DNA of 64,000 nt from Anaerolineae bacterium (lineage in GTDB: Bacteria; Chloroflexota; Anaerolineae; Aggregatilineales; Phototrophicaceae), in the NCBI GenBank assembly GCA_022843745.1, contig JALHNB010000028.1:1-64000 (forward strand), given 5' to 3'. This document shows positions 24,027 through 33,793 of this stretch, piece by piece. The notes below the pieces were generated by a model that had not been told where the DNA came from, searched no databases, and was given only the letters and a program-made list of their open reading frames with translations. Position 1 is the first letter of the stretch, and every line of letters begins with the position of its first letter. Both the position numbers and the translations under genes were made by a program.

Positions 24027-27000
24027 ATGGATGCTGTCGGCGGTCAATCGATTGGAAATCGTTATATTATTGTGGATAAAGTCGGCGAAGGCGGTATGGG
24101 TACCGTCTATCGTGCGCTCGATGGCCTGACCGGGCAAACCATTGCTCTCAAACGAGTCGCTATTCCTCATACATTTCAGCAGCCAAATGATGAAACCAAT
24201 GGCATGAGGATGGCGCTGGCGCAGGAATTTCGTACCCTTGCCACGCTGCGTCACCCACACGTTATCGGCGTACTGGATTATGGCTTTGATGAACATCGGC
24301 AGCCTTTTTTCACGATGGATTATCTAGAAGGCGCTCAAACACTTTTGGATGCCGGACGACAGCAGCCGCTTGAGGGTCGTATCGAACTGGTACTTCAGAT
24401 GCTTCAAGCGGTTGCTTATCTTCATCGACGTGGCATTATCCACCGCGATCTGAAACCAGCAAATGTTCTCGTCTCCAATGGTCAGGTGAAAGTTCTCGAT
24501 TTTGGTCTCTCGATATTTTATGAGCAGGCTGAGACACCGGAAGATGAGATCGCCGGGACGCTGGCCTATCTCGCACCAGAAGTGATACGCGGCGAACGCC
24601 CGTCGGAAAGCGCCGATTTATATGCGATTGGGGTCATGATCTATGAACTGTTGACTGGACATCACCCGTTTGACAGCGGGAATGTCAACCAATTGGTTTC
24701 TGATGTGCTTATGAGTAGGCCAGACCTCGCTCCGCTTTATAGCCTGCTTCCCACCACTAAAATTGATACCGTCTCATTCCTGAGCGATTTGCAAATTGAT
24801 ACCGATCATCTTTCTGAGACGGATTCAACGGATTTTATTGTCCTCGAACCGTTTGAGGCTGAATTATCGGTTGACGAACCAATCCATAGTGAAAATACCA
24901 ACCTGTTTTGGGAAGACGATGGCGATAACCCATCGCTGGTCAATATTGTAGACCGTCTGCTTGCCAAGACTCCGGCGGCGCGTTACCTGACCGCAAACGA
25001 GGTGATTGAGCGTCTTTGTTTGGCGATTGGACAATCTGCTCCTGTCGAGAGTGCGGCAATCCGTGAAAGCTATTTGCAGGCTGCACGTTTTGTTGGACGT
25101 GAAAATGAACTGAGCCGCCTTGAAGAAGCACTCGCACTGGCGGTACAAGGGAAAGGCAGTTCGTGGCTGGTTGGTGGCGAAAGCGGAGTCGGGAAGTCAC
25201 GCTTGTTAGATGAACTAAGAGTACGCGCTTTGGTGGATGGCTGCCTGGTTTTGCGCGGTCAGACCATTGAAGAAGGCGGCATACCGTATCAGTTATGGCG
25301 CGAACCTTTACGCAGAATGGCGCTCACAATCCCTTTGAGTGACCTGGATGCGGGTATTCTCAAAGATATTGTTCCCGACATTGACCGTCTGCAACGGCGT
25401 GAAATACCCGATGTCACGGAACTGGAAGGCAGTGCTTATCGCCAGCGCCTCATGGGTACAATCGCCTCGCTGTTTCAGCAGCATCAACAGCCCAGCCTGA
25501 TCCTTTTAGAAGATTTGCAGTGGTCGAAAGAGCGTCTGGACGTTCTAAAATTGATTAACGGTCTGGTCGCTGATCTGCCGCTCTTGATAGTGGCGACCTA
25601 TCGTGACGAGGAAAGCCCAAATCTGACAGAGTCCTTGCCTGAAATGAATCTCATGAAGCTCGAACGGCTGACGCCTCAGAATATCGCTGCATTGAGCGTT
25701 TCGATGCTGGGTGAAGCCGGAGCGCAGCCGCATATCGTAAACTTTTTGCATCGTGAAACCGAAGGCAACGTTTACTTTATGGTGGAAGTGGTGCGTGTGC
25801 TGGCGGAAGAAGCCGGACAGCTTGGAAAGGTCACTCGTTTTACATTACCCCAGCAGGTTGCAGCCGGTGGTATTCGCAGTGTGATGCAGCGGCGTTTGAG
25901 TCGCATACCCGAAGATGGGATGCCTCTCTTGCGTTTAGCCGCTGTTGCAGGTCGCGAATTGCAATTAGAGCTTTTGGAGCAGGTAAAAGGCGCGATCAAT
26001 CTGGAAGAATGGTTGACAACGTGCGCCAACTGCGCGGTGATTGAAGTGCAGGAAGGCGTCTGGCGCTTCTCGCACGATAAACTGCGCGACGCGACGCAGG
26101 AGACGATCTCGGCTGAATCCCGCCCGCTGTTGCACAAGCAAATTGCAGAAGGTATCGAAGCGGTTCATGGCGCAGACCCCGATCAGGCGGCTATCCTGGC
26201 ACAGCATTGGCATAGCGCTGGTGATATGCTGAAAGAACGCATCTATTTGCAGCAGGCAGGCGAACACGCGCTCTCAATCAGCGCCTTCTCCGATGCGGTG
26301 ACGCATTTGGAGCGTGCCTTAGAACTGCTTCCCACGACAACACCACCCTCTGCCGACCCACGTCCGATTCGCGCGCATTTGTTACTCAAACTTGGTGAAG
26401 CCCTGAAGTATATGGGTGAATATGTCACCGCGACGACTCACATTGAAGAGGCGTTGGGGCTGCAACGCGAAGCTGGTGATAAGGAATCGATTGCCGAGGC
26501 GTTGGTTGAGCTGGGTGATCTCCTGAATTATCAGGGTGAATATGCGCGTGCCAGTCAGGTTTGCGAGGAGAGCTTACAGATTTATCGGGAGATCAATCAT
26601 GTTCCTGGCATGGCCTGGGCGCTGGATCGCGCAGGGCTGATTGTCTTTCAGCAAGGTGATTATGCGGGCGCGACGAAATTTTGCGAAGAAGCTTTAGCAT
26701 TGGGACGCTCGATTAATGATTCGAAAGTGCTTGCCAGTTCGTTCAACAACCTGGGCATGGCAGCTTTCGTTCAAGGTGACTACCCGACAGCAACGGGCTA
26801 TTTTGGCGAAACATTAGCGCTTTCCCGTGCCAATGGCGAGAGTCGCCGTGCGGCTGCCGCGCTTCTCAATCTGGGCAGCGCCGCCGGAGAACAACGCGAT
26901 TATGACGCAGCTAATCGTTGTTTTGAAGAATCTTTAGAGATTTTCCGCCGTATTGGCGAACGACGTGGTGTGGGTTTGGCGTTGGAAAACCTGGGTGTGA

Positions 27001-27461
27001 TCGCTCAATTTCAGGAAGATTATGACCGCGCGACGTATTACATGGAAGAAAGCCTGACTGTGGCGCGGGCCATTGGTAATCGTGGCGGCATTGCCAACAC
27101 GCTTGTCAATCTGGGTAATACGGCGCGTACCCAGGGGCAAACCGAACATGCGAAGAATCTTTATCATCAGGCCTTATATTACGCGCAAGAGATTGAAGCT
27201 GTATCTTTGATGCTGGAAGTTCTAACCGAGCTTGCCGCCTTGAATAGCGACGATGTACAGGCGTTGAAATGGCTGGGACTGATTATGAATCACCCATCCG
27301 CATTTGAGCGTACTCGTCAGGTCGCTACGCCCGTGCTGGACAAGCTGAAGCTTCGGTTAACAAGTGAAGAAGTTGAAGCCAATCTGGAACAGGGCAAAGG
27401 GCTGGATCTGAAAACGGTCATTGCCGACATGTTGCGCGATTTCCCAACCCCCCAGGCATAA
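24027..27461 (+). CDS. Serine/threonine kinase - AAA/STAND ATPase - TPR protein
   Basis: A 1144-residue regulator. Residues about 12-340 are a Hanks kinase: GEGGMGTVY, ALKRV, HRDLKPANVLV (catalytic Asp about 140), LDFGLS and GTLAYLAPEV. An acidic insert of roughly 80 residues (PLYSLLPTTKID to FWEDDGD) splits the C-lobe. From about 353, FVGRENELSRLEEAL and the P-loop GGESGVGKS (about 383) with LILLEDLQW (Walker B) form an ATPase of the AAA_16/STAND kind. Residues about 780-1080 hold TPR-like repeats (YVTATTHIEEAL, YARASQVCEESLQIY, YAGATKFCEEALAL and more). No transmembrane segment or DNA-binding domain is seen. It probably senses and relays a signal through phosphorylation and protein assembly. 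Confidence 0.9.
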   Translation: MDAVGGQSIGNRYIIVDKVGEGGMGTVYRALDGLTGQTIALKRVAIPHTFQQPNDETNGMRMALAQEFRTLATLRHPHVIGVLDYGFDEHRQPFFTMDYLEGAQTLLDAGRQQPLEGRIELVLQMLQAVAYLHRRGIIHRDLKPANVLVSNGQVKVLDFGLSIFYEQAETPEDEIAGTLAYLAPEVIRGERPSESADLYAIGVMIYELLTGHHPFDSGNVNQLVSDVLMSRPDLAPLYSLLPTTKIDTVSFLSDLQIDTDHLSETDSTDFIVLEPFEAELSVDEPIHSENTNLFWEDDGDNPSLVNIVDRLLAKTPAARYLTANEVIERLCLAIGQSAPVESAAIRESYLQAARFVGRENELSRLEEALALAVQGKGSSWLVGGESGVGKSRLLDELRVRALVDGCLVLRGQTIEEGGIPYQLWREPLRRMALTIPLSDLDAGILKDIVPDIDRLQRREIPDVTELEGSAYRQRLMGTIASLFQQHQQPSLILLEDLQWSKERLDVLKLINGLVADLPLLIVATYRDEESPNLTESLPEMNLMKLERLTPQNIAALSVSMLGEAGAQPHIVNFLHRETEGNVYFMVEVVRVLAEEAGQLGKVTRFTLPQQVAAGGIRSVMQRRLSRIPEDGMPLLRLAAVAGRELQLELLEQVKGAINLEEWLTTCANCAVIEVQEGVWRFSHDKLRDATQETISAESRPLLHKQIAEGIEAVHGADPDQAAILAQHWHSAGDMLKERIYLQQAGEHALSISAFSDAVTHLERALELLPTTTPPSADPRPIRAHLLLKLGEALKYMGEYVTATTHIEEALGLQREAGDKESIAEALVELGDLLNYQGEYARASQVCEESLQIYREINHVPGMAWALDRAGLIVFQQGDYAGATKFCEEALALGRSINDSKVLASSFNNLGMAAFVQGDYPTATGYFGETLALSRANGESRRAAAALLNLGSAAGEQRDYDAANRCFEESLEIFRRIGERRGVGLALENLGVIAQFQEDYDRATYYMEESLTVARAIGNRGGIANTLVNLGNTARTQGQTEHAKNLYHQALYYAQEIEAVSLMLEVLTELAALNSDDVQALKWLGLIMNHPSAFERTRQVATPVLDKLKLRLTSEEVEANLEQGKGLDLKTVIADMLRDFPTPQA

Positions 27462-27511
27462 CAAGCTTAAATTCAATAGCCTGACAATAAATAAGCAACT
27501 TCACATGAAAT

Positions 27512-27544
27512 AAAAAGGGACGACCACTGTGGCCGTCCCTTTTT
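27512..27544. terminator. Bidirectional rho-independent terminator
   Basis: AAAAAGGGACG and CGTCCCTTTTT pair around a short CCACTGTGG top, giving A- and T-runs on both sides. It lies between the convergent kinase and subtilase genes. Confidence 0.9.
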
Positions 27545-27560
27545 CATTTAGAGCAGGTGA

Positions 27561-30500
27561 TTACGCCCCCGAACCTTCGTCGCAGACATCACCGATGCCG
27601 TTTACATCACTATCAACCTGATCGGTATTTGCGATGATCGGGCAATTATCAATTTCATCGGCTACAGTGTCATTGTCGTCGTCGCTGTCACAGGCGTTAC
27701 CGGCACTGTCACCATCGCTATCAGTCTGATCGTCATTTGGAACAGACGAGCAGTTGTCAACTTCGTTGGCGATGCCGTCATTGTCGCCATCGCCGTCGCA
27801 GGCATCTCCAATGGCATCACCATCGCTATCAGTCTGATCGTCATTTGGAACAGACGAGCAGTTGTCAACTTCGTTGGCGATGCCGTCATTGTCACCATCG
27901 TTGTCGCAGGCGTTACCAATGGCATCACCATCACTATCAGCCTGATCGCCATTCGATACCGACGGGCAGTTATCAACGGGGTCGCTGACACCATCGCCAT
28001 CTGTGTCGCTGGCTGGCGCGGCGATGACGGTTGTTGTGACGCTCGCACTGTTGTTGTTCGGATTGCCTTTGGGGCCTTCAAGTGACGTGATAGAGGCCAC
28101 ATTCGTGATTATGCCTGGTTGAGTCGCGATTACGTCAACCGGGAAGACCGTATGGGATCCACCATTAATGCTACCGATGGGGCAGGTGATAACATTGGCA
28201 CTATCGGCGGTACACGTTGGCGGGATTGAAACCAGAGACAGTCCTGCTGGGAGCGCATCCGTGAGGACGACATTCTGTACAGTGGTTGTGCTGGGGTTGC
28301 CGACTGCTAACTCATAGCGGAAGGCCTGACCAACAGTCACCTGGCTGACCGGATTGAAGACCACAACACCCACATCTGCACAAGAACGGAATCTTTCCTT
28401 ATCGGCTGTTGCGTAGTTCCCGTCCAATTTCCAGAACAGAATATTGCCGTCAAAGTCAACATAGAAGGCATCGAACTGTCGGCCTGGGAGCAGGGTTAAG
28501 GGTTGACCGCGATTTTCCGGTGCGGGCTGGATACGATTTTTAATGCCAACCGGAATAGTAACCGGGACGCTGTTGGGGTTATCGTAGCCGAAGTAGGCGC
28601 GGTAAACGCCATTTCCAAAGTTGGTCACGCATTCGGTAATCGGGACAACGGGTAGCAGTTGTATGGCATTGATAGTCGTACCTGCGGCACCACTGTTGTT
28701 GGCATTATTCGGGTCAGACGTGGTGGATACCACACTGGCCGTATTGTTAATGCTTCCTGCTGTCGCCGGGGCGACGATGACCAGATTGATCGTAACCGTC
28801 TGTCCGGGTGCTACATTACCGAGATTGCAGATCGGGCCAGTGCAGCTACCTTGATTTGTTGAAGCTGATTTGAAGGTTGTTCCTGCTGGAAGCGTGTCGG
28901 TGACGACGACGTTGTTAGCAATTGATGGGCCGTTGTTCGTAACCGTGAGCGTATAAGCAACATCACCACCCACGTTCACCGGGTCATACACGTCAGCTTT
29001 AGTCAGCACAAGGTCTGCGCTTGCTACGACAGGCTTTGCGCACGCCAATCTTGAAGGAGTTCCCACACGCGAAATCGCGTTGGCATTTTTGGAGGATGCA
29101 GCAGATACTACTGGCGGCAGACCATTGCCATAGGTACAGGCATCCGGGTAAGTCAGCCAGAGCGCCGAGAGCATACTGATAAACGGTGCTGAGAAGGATG
29201 TACCAGCGCCAATCTGGGTGGGGTTGCCAGCCGCATCAAATGCGAATGGATAACCAGCGCCCGGTGCGGTTAAGTTGCCATCCTGCGATAGAACCCAGAG
29301 TGGCCCGAAGTCGCCCAAAGTCGCAGAGGCGGCAATGCTTTCGGGGAAATTCGCAGGTGAAAGCGCGTTCGCCCCGAACAGATTTCGAGAATTACCGCTT
29401 GAAGCGACGGGGATCACTGCGAAAATCGTATTCGGATTTCCATCGGTGTCTTCGGTGTAGGTTCGTTGTAAAAGGCTTTTAAGCAGCGGTTGCAGTCCAT
29501 TAATCGGGTCTTCTTCAACCGATGTCGCCAGATGCTCCATGTATTCGTCAACGAAGTTTTCGGGAACTCCCAGAGACGACGTGACATAATCGGTGATACC
29601 GAAGCCAACCGGAGCGATAGCACCCAACTGGGTTGGTGGGGTAATCCCCTTGCTCGCGCAGCTCAGGTTGGGGCTTGAACTTGCGGTTGCGGTGCGGATT
29701 TTGTGATCGGGTCCTTTGAGAATCCACGATAGCGGGAAGCCATCGAAATTCACCTTAAACACAAATTCCTGACGACCTGGGCCAAACGTTTCTGGCTGAC
29801 CACGACCATGACCACCAATCAGGAAGAAATTCCTCAAGCCAATGGGTATCTCTACTGAAACAGGATTGTCACTGCGATAGCCGAAGTAAGCGGTGTACGA
29901 TTTATGGCCATTCTTAACGACGCATTCCAAAATCGGTACGACGGCTTTCTTTGAAGCGGTTGGTGCGAGAACCTGGCTTTGGCGATTTTCAAAAGCATCA
30001 TAACTGAAATCGTTGGTCACGTTAAATGTCTGACCAGACTCGCTATCAACCAGTGTGACATTTTCCGTACTGTTGCAGGGGATCACACCGAAGCTCATGT
30101 TGATGACGAAATGTTTGTAACCCTGACCTGACAGCAGATTAATCCGGTCACGAATGCTCGAGGCGATACCAACAGTCTGGAAGCCAATGACGGGATCGCC
30201 AATGTTGATATTTTCCAGCCGGATATTGGGGCTGTTGTTTAAGGTGCTATCATCGGCAGTATCAAGGGCGCGGTAAAGATCGTCAAAAACTTTGCGCACC
30301 TCGGAGCCGTGACCGTCTGGCCTGCTGAAATCGTCCACGATCAGCGCGACAGTGGGCGTTCCATTATAACCAGGCCCTCCGTTGACATCCGGCAGCAGGC
30401 TTGTGAGCCATGCGGGTGTCACCGGGTTGTTTACAATGTCGGCGACGATCTGTTCAGGGGTTGTATTCAATCCCGTGATGTTCAGACCCAAACCGGTAAT

Positions 30501-30731
30501 GGATAAACCAAGACCCGTAATATTGAGACCCAACCCCGTGATATTCAGGCCGAGACCCGTGATGTTCAGGCCTTGCCCATCTAACTGATCGGGCGTGACA
30601 GCGCAGCCTGTTTGAACGTTGTTAGTGGCCTCAACTGTTGAGAGGTCAAAATGAGGGGCAAGGATTAAAAAGATAAACAAGAAAATTGGGATTAATAACC
30701 CCTTTTTGAACAGGGCGCTAAGATGGGGCAT
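27561..30731 (-). CDS. Secreted subtilase (S8) with DUF11 and thrombospondin type 3 repeats
   Basis: A 1056-residue exported protein. Residues 1-36 are a signal peptide. Residues about 53-88 are heptapeptides (LNITGLG). The S8 protease follows: Asp in ALIVDDFS, His in DGHGSEV only about eight residues later, Asn in VASSGNS, Ser in GTSFSAP. Between NMSFGV and the Asn lies a roughly 90-residue domain ([30 protein letters not shown]) that recurs near residue 690 ([30 protein letters not shown]). Two DUF11 domains ([41 protein letters not shown]) and C-terminal Ca2+-binding DxDxD TSP3 repeats complete it. No LPXTG-like anchor is visible. It is likely an extracellular or cell-surface protease. Confidence 0.88.
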   Translation of the reverse strand: MPHLSALFKKGLLIPIFLFIFLILAPHFDLSTVEATNNVQTGCAVTPDQLDGQGLNITGLGLNITGLGLNITGLGLSITGLGLNITGLNTTPEQIVADIVNNPVTPAWLTSLLPDVNGGPGYNGTPTVALIVDDFSRPDGHGSEVRKVFDDLYRALDTADDSTLNNSPNIRLENINIGDPVIGFQTVGIASSIRDRINLLSGQGYKHFVINMSFGVIPCNSTENVTLVDSESGQTFNVTNDFSYDAFENRQSQVLAPTASKKAVVPILECVVKNGHKSYTAYFGYRSDNPVSVEIPIGLRNFFLIGGHGRGQPETFGPGRQEFVFKVNFDGFPLSWILKGPDHKIRTATASSSPNLSCASKGITPPTQLGAIAPVGFGITDYVTSSLGVPENFVDEYMEHLATSVEEDPINGLQPLLKSLLQRTYTEDTDGNPNTIFAVIPVASSGNSRNLFGANALSPANFPESIAASATLGDFGPLWVLSQDGNLTAPGAGYPFAFDAAGNPTQIGAGTSFSAPFISMLSALWLTYPDACTYGNGLPPVVSAASSKNANAISRVGTPSRLACAKPVVASADLVLTKADVYDPVNVGGDVAYTLTVTNNGPSIANNVVVTDTLPAGTTFKSASTNQGSCTGPICNLGNVAPGQTVTINLVIVAPATAGSINNTASVVSTTSDPNNANNSGAAGTTINAIQLLPVVPITECVTNFGNGVYRAYFGYDNPNSVPVTIPVGIKNRIQPAPENRGQPLTLLPGRQFDAFYVDFDGNILFWKLDGNYATADKERFRSCADVGVVVFNPVSQVTVGQAFRYELAVGNPSTTTVQNVVLTDALPAGLSLVSIPPTCTADSANVITCPIGSINGGSHTVFPVDVIATQPGIITNVASITSLEGPKGNPNNNSASVTTTVIAAPASDTDGDGVSDPVDNCPSVSNGDQADSDGDAIGNACDNDGDNDGIANEVDNCSSVPNDDQTDSDGDAIGDACDGDGDNDGIANEVDNCSSVPNDDQTDSDGDSAGNACDSDDDNDTVADEIDNCPIIANTDQVDSDVNGIGDVCDEGSGA
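27711..27926 (-). repeat. Two 108-base direct repeats encoding TSP3 units
   Basis: Copies at 27711-27818 and 27819-27926 are almost identical, with a third diverged partial copy after 27927. Each encodes 36 residues with [18 protein letters not shown] and acidic DSDGD runs. Confidence 0.85.
30475..30572 (-). repeat. 21-base tandem repeats encoding LNITGLG heptapeptides
   Basis: Units at 30475, 30496, 30517, 30538 and a partial one at 30559 vary at third codon positions while keeping G-L-N/S-I-T-G-L. Selection on protein sequence rather than fresh duplication is implied. Confidence 0.8.
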
Positions 30732-30941
30732 GTCACGTTTCTCCGATGCTGTTTTGATAAAAATCTATAGATTAGCTAGAATCGTCTTCTATCCTTACCG
30801 TAGATTATCAAAGCAAGCACCTAACAACATCCTAAATATGTAAAGTAGTTAACGATAAAGTTGGAAAACTTAAATGAAATGTTGCGAAATTAAAACGATT
30901 TTTTAGGAACTATTCGTAAAATCTACCTTTGAAGGCTTTAT

Positions 30942-31757
30942 ATGACGAAATTGGGAATCGGCAGCTATGCTTTTGCGTGGTCGATTGGCATCGCAGGTTA
31001 TCCGGTGGAAAAGCGGATGGACGTTTTGTCGTTTGTCCAACGTGCTTCTGAAATGGGCGTAAATCTCGTTCAGATCGCGGATAATCTGCCGCTGGATCGA
31101 TTATCAGCCGCCGAGTTTGACTCGCTGATTCATGAGACTCGACGTTTAGGGATCGCCGTCGAGGTCGGCACGCGCGGGATCGCCCATGACCATCTGCGAA
31201 CGTATTTACAGATCGCGCTGCGTTTTCAATCGCCGATTTTGCGGGTCGTGATTGACACCAAAGATCACCAGCCAGACTCCGACGAAGTTATCCGAAGTAT
31301 CAAAGCGATCATGCCAGAATTCGAGCAAGCCGGGGTCACGCTGGCAATTGAGAATCATGATCGTTTCAAGGTGCGGACTCTGGCGCACATTATTGAAGCT
31401 ATCGACAGCCCCTCCGTTGGAATATGCCTGGATACGGTTAATTCTCTTGGCGCGATGGAAACATCGGATGTGGTGGTCGATGTGTTAGGCCCTTATGTCG
31501 TCAATTTACACGTCAAGGATTTTTCAATTCGACGCGCCGATCATAATCTCGGTTTTGTTGTTGAAGGCACTCCAGCCGGAAGTGGAGCGCTGAATATACC
31601 AGGGCTATTGAAACGGCTGAATGATTTTGGTCGCGATTTTAATGCCATTTTGGAGCTATGGCCTTCCCCTGAATCGAATATACAGGCTACTATCGACAAG
31701 GAAGCGGCGTGGGTTAGCCAGAGTATTTCTTATTTACGAACAATCATAAAGGAATGA
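30942..31757 (+). CDS. TIM-barrel sugar-acid enzyme, candidate 3-oxo-isoapionate decarboxylase
   Basis: A 271-residue xylose-isomerase-like barrel. GIGSYAFAWSIGIAGYP at the start, VQIADNLPL, LAIENHDRF (Glu, about residue 136), GICLDTVNSLG (Asp, about 164), VNLHVKDFSI (His, about 184) and ILELWPSPE (Glu) mark the metal site. From memory of the family, the GIGSY...AWSIG start and DNLPL motif resemble OiaC of D-apiose catabolism, which decarboxylates 3-oxo-isoapionate to L-erythrulose; this is a tentative match. The overlapping next gene resembles D-apiose dehydrogenase, which supports the idea. AAGG lies before the ATG. Isomerase or epimerase roles remain possible. Confidence 0.6.
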   Translation: MTKLGIGSYAFAWSIGIAGYPVEKRMDVLSFVQRASEMGVNLVQIADNLPLDRLSAAEFDSLIHETRRLGIAVEVGTRGIAHDHLRTYLQIALRFQSPILRVVIDTKDHQPDSDEVIRSIKAIMPEFEQAGVTLAIENHDRFKVRTLAHIIEAIDSPSVGICLDTVNSLGAMETSDVVVDVLGPYVVNLHVKDFSIRRADHNLGFVVEGTPAGSGALNIPGLLKRLNDFGRDFNAILELWPSPESNIQATIDKEAAWVSQSISYLRTIIKE

Positions 31758-31762
31758 TATTG

Positions 31763-32785
31763 ATGAATAAGCTGCGTTTTGCGATGTTCGGGTCGGGCTT
31801 CTGGTCGCGCTATCAGCTTGCAGGGTGGGTGGAAACGGGCGGCGTGGAATGTGTCGCGATCTGCGACCCTATCCGCGAAAAAGCTGAAGCACGGGGGCGT
31901 GACTACGGAATCACAACGATCTACACGGATCCTGAAGAACTTTTCAAAAAAGAGAAACTCGATTTTGTCGATATTGTCAGCAGTATCGAGACACATACCC
32001 AACTTACACGTATGGCTGCCGCGCACAAGCTGCCTGTTGTGTGCCAGAAGCCGCTGGCAACGACTCTTGAGGGAGCAAAAGAAATTGTTGCTTTCTGTCA
32101 GGAAGCGGGTGTCCCTTTATTTGTGAACGAAAATTGGCGCTGGCAGCACGCCATTCGCCAGTTCAAGCACATGCTCGACGAGGGACGTATTGGCACACCG
32201 TTTCGTGGACGTATTAATTTTTGCAACAGTTACCCGGTTTTTGACAATCAACCGACGCTTAAAAATCTCGAACAATTTATTCTGAGCGATATGGGCAGCC
32301 ACATTCTCGATATGGCGCGATTCCTGTTTGGAGAAGCCCACAGCGTCTATTGTCAAAATCGACGTATTCATACGGACATCAAAGGCGAAGATGTCTCAAC
32401 CGTGATGATGACGATGGGTGAGGCGCACACGACAGTGATTTGCGAGATGAGCTTCGCCAGCCGCATGGAAAATGAACGCTTTCCAGAAACCTATGCGTAT
32501 GTTGAAGGCGATAAGGGATTTTTGGAGCTAGGGCCGGATTTCTGGATTCGTGAGACGACTGATGCCGGAACGCTGGCTAAACGCTATGCACCGCCGAACT
32601 ACCCCTGGGCAAATCCTGATTATGCCGTTGTTCATTCGAGTATCGTGAATTGCCAGGGAAATTTTGTCGATGCACTGCAAGGTTATGGACAGGCCGAAAC
32701 GACAGGCGCGGATAATCTGAAGACGCTCCAGTTGATTTTCGATGCTTACGAGTCAATGAAAACAGGTCAGGCGATTACTTACTAA
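31763..32785 (+). CDS. Gfo/Idh/MocA oxidoreductase, candidate D-apiose dehydrogenase
   Basis: A 340-residue NAD(P)-dependent dehydrogenase. Rossmann motif FGSGFWSRYQL is near the N-terminus, QKPLAT replaces the usual EKP, then NENWRWQHAIRQ and FDNQPTLKNLEQFILSDMGSHILDMARFLFGE, a stretch I associate with D-apiose dehydrogenase (ApsD), which oxidises D-apiose to D-apionolactone. Start: ATG 31754 overlaps the previous stop, but ATG 31763 has AAGGA ten bases upstream and is preferred. Gene pairing with the OiaC-like enzyme and the ApnL/ApnO-like genes at 55 kb favour the apiose reading, but another sugar is possible. Confidence 0.65.
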   Translation: MNKLRFAMFGSGFWSRYQLAGWVETGGVECVAICDPIREKAEARGRDYGITTIYTDPEELFKKEKLDFVDIVSSIETHTQLTRMAAAHKLPVVCQKPLATTLEGAKEIVAFCQEAGVPLFVNENWRWQHAIRQFKHMLDEGRIGTPFRGRINFCNSYPVFDNQPTLKNLEQFILSDMGSHILDMARFLFGEAHSVYCQNRRIHTDIKGEDVSTVMMTMGEAHTTVICEMSFASRMENERFPETYAYVEGDKGFLELGPDFWIRETTDAGTLAKRYAPPNYPWANPDYAVVHSSIVNCQGNFVDALQGYGQAETTGADNLKTLQLIFDAYESMKTGQAITY

Positions 32786-32858
32786 CCTGACCCAACAACT
32801 GGACAACTTGACGCGATAGCAGGATTTTATTGGGCGATTATATACTTACGGCAGGTTC

Positions 32859-32886
32859 GTAGGGGCGAGGCATGCCTCGCCCCTAC
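32859..32886. repeat. GTAGGGGC-type palindromic intergenic element, copy 2
   Basis: A perfect 28-base palindrome: GTAGGGGCGAGGCA followed by its exact reverse complement. It lies between convergent genes and can fold in transcripts from either side, so it may also act as a terminator. Confidence 0.7.
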
Positions 32887-32910
32887 AGAGATGTGATAAT
32901 CCCTTTTTAT

Positions 32911-33699
32911 TTATTGCGTGGATGTGATGCCGCCGTCAACATACAAAATCTGCCCGGTGATGAAATCCGAGGCAGGCGAGACGAAATACAGTACCGCGCT
33001 CATGACTTCCTCGGGTTCGGCGACGCGCCCCAGGGGAATGCGCGCGGTCAATGCGCTGTAAAAATTCGGATCAGCCAGCATATCGGCGACAAGCTCGGTG
33101 CGCGTGAAGGTCGGCGCGACCACATTGACGTTAATTTTGTGGGGTGCCCACTCGGCGGCAAGCTGCTTGCTCATCGTACCCAGGCCGCCTTTTGCAGCGG
33201 TATATGCGGCATAACCCCGGCCACGCAGCGCCAGCATCGTCCGCACCGAGCCGATTTGCACCTGCTTGCCGCCATCACCTTGCTCGATCATGTACTTCGC
33301 CGAACTCTGCGCCAGGAACAGGGCCGATTTCAGATTGGCAGTGTAGACGTAATCGAAATTCTCCTCGGTCACTTCAGTGGCTTTTTCTTCGCGGTTGAGT
33401 CCCACGCAGTTGACCATAATGTCGATGCGCCCATAATGCTTGGCGACTTCATCAGTCATGCTGCGAATTTCCGCGACGGAGGCTGCATCAAATGTGGCAG
33501 CGTAGGTATCATAGCCTTCGCTTTTCATGCTGTCAGCCAGCGCATGAGCTTTGTCGGTGTTATGTCCGGCGATGGCGACTTTCGCACCGACAGCCGCCAG
33601 CCCTCGGCAAACCGCCTCGCCGATGCCGCCATAACCCCCCGGCACGAGCGCGACTTTGCCGTCTAAACGAAATAATTTTGAAAGTAAGTCAGTTGTCAC
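32911..33699 (-). CDS. SDR family oxidoreductase
   Basis: A 262-residue short-chain dehydrogenase. The cofactor motif is altered to VPGGYGGIGEAV, the central motif is NCVGLN, and the catalytic pair is YTAAK (Tyr-x-x-x-Lys). GQILYVDGGIT closes the chain, as in gluconate 5-dehydrogenase-like enzymes. The longest frame begins with a TTG at 33729, but GTG 33699 is chosen because AAAAAAGGAT sits about ten bases upstream of it. It is the last gene of the operon starting at 38824 and likely reduces or oxidises a keto-sugar acid. Confidence 0.85.
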   Translation of the reverse strand: MTTDLLSKLFRLDGKVALVPGGYGGIGEAVCRGLAAVGAKVAIAGHNTDKAHALADSMKSEGYDTYAATFDAASVAEIRSMTDEVAKHYGRIDIMVNCVGLNREEKATEVTEENFDYVYTANLKSALFLAQSSAKYMIEQGDGGKQVQIGSVRTMLALRGRGYAAYTAAKGGLGTMSKQLAAEWAPHKINVNVVAPTFTRTELVADMLADPNFYSALTARIPLGRVAEPEEVMSAVLYFVSPASDFITGQILYVDGGITSTQ

Positions 33700-33793
33700 C
33701 AATCCATTATCCTTTTTTAAATAGGCCAATCATAAATTGTTCTGGCCCAGAACAATTGTTCTGTTGATTTGCTTTCTAGCCGCAAGCTGTCAG

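Noticed and set aside
27711-27926. CRISPR-like direct repeats
   Set aside because: The repeats are coding, have no spacers of uniform size, and lie inside the TSP3 domain.
27662-28102. Repetitive frame opposite and out of phase with the TSP3 region
   Set aside because: Shadow of the 108-base repeats in the subtilase gene; it has no domain of its own.
30732-30941. tRNA or structured RNA in the AT-rich gap
   Set aside because: No cloverleaf arms, GTTC loop or CCA end were found; the gap seems to hold only promoter-like AT-rich DNA.
32872-33666. 264-codon open frame on the plus strand opposite the SDR gene
   Set aside because: The SDR on the minus strand has all catalytic motifs; the plus frame has none and begins within the palindromic element.
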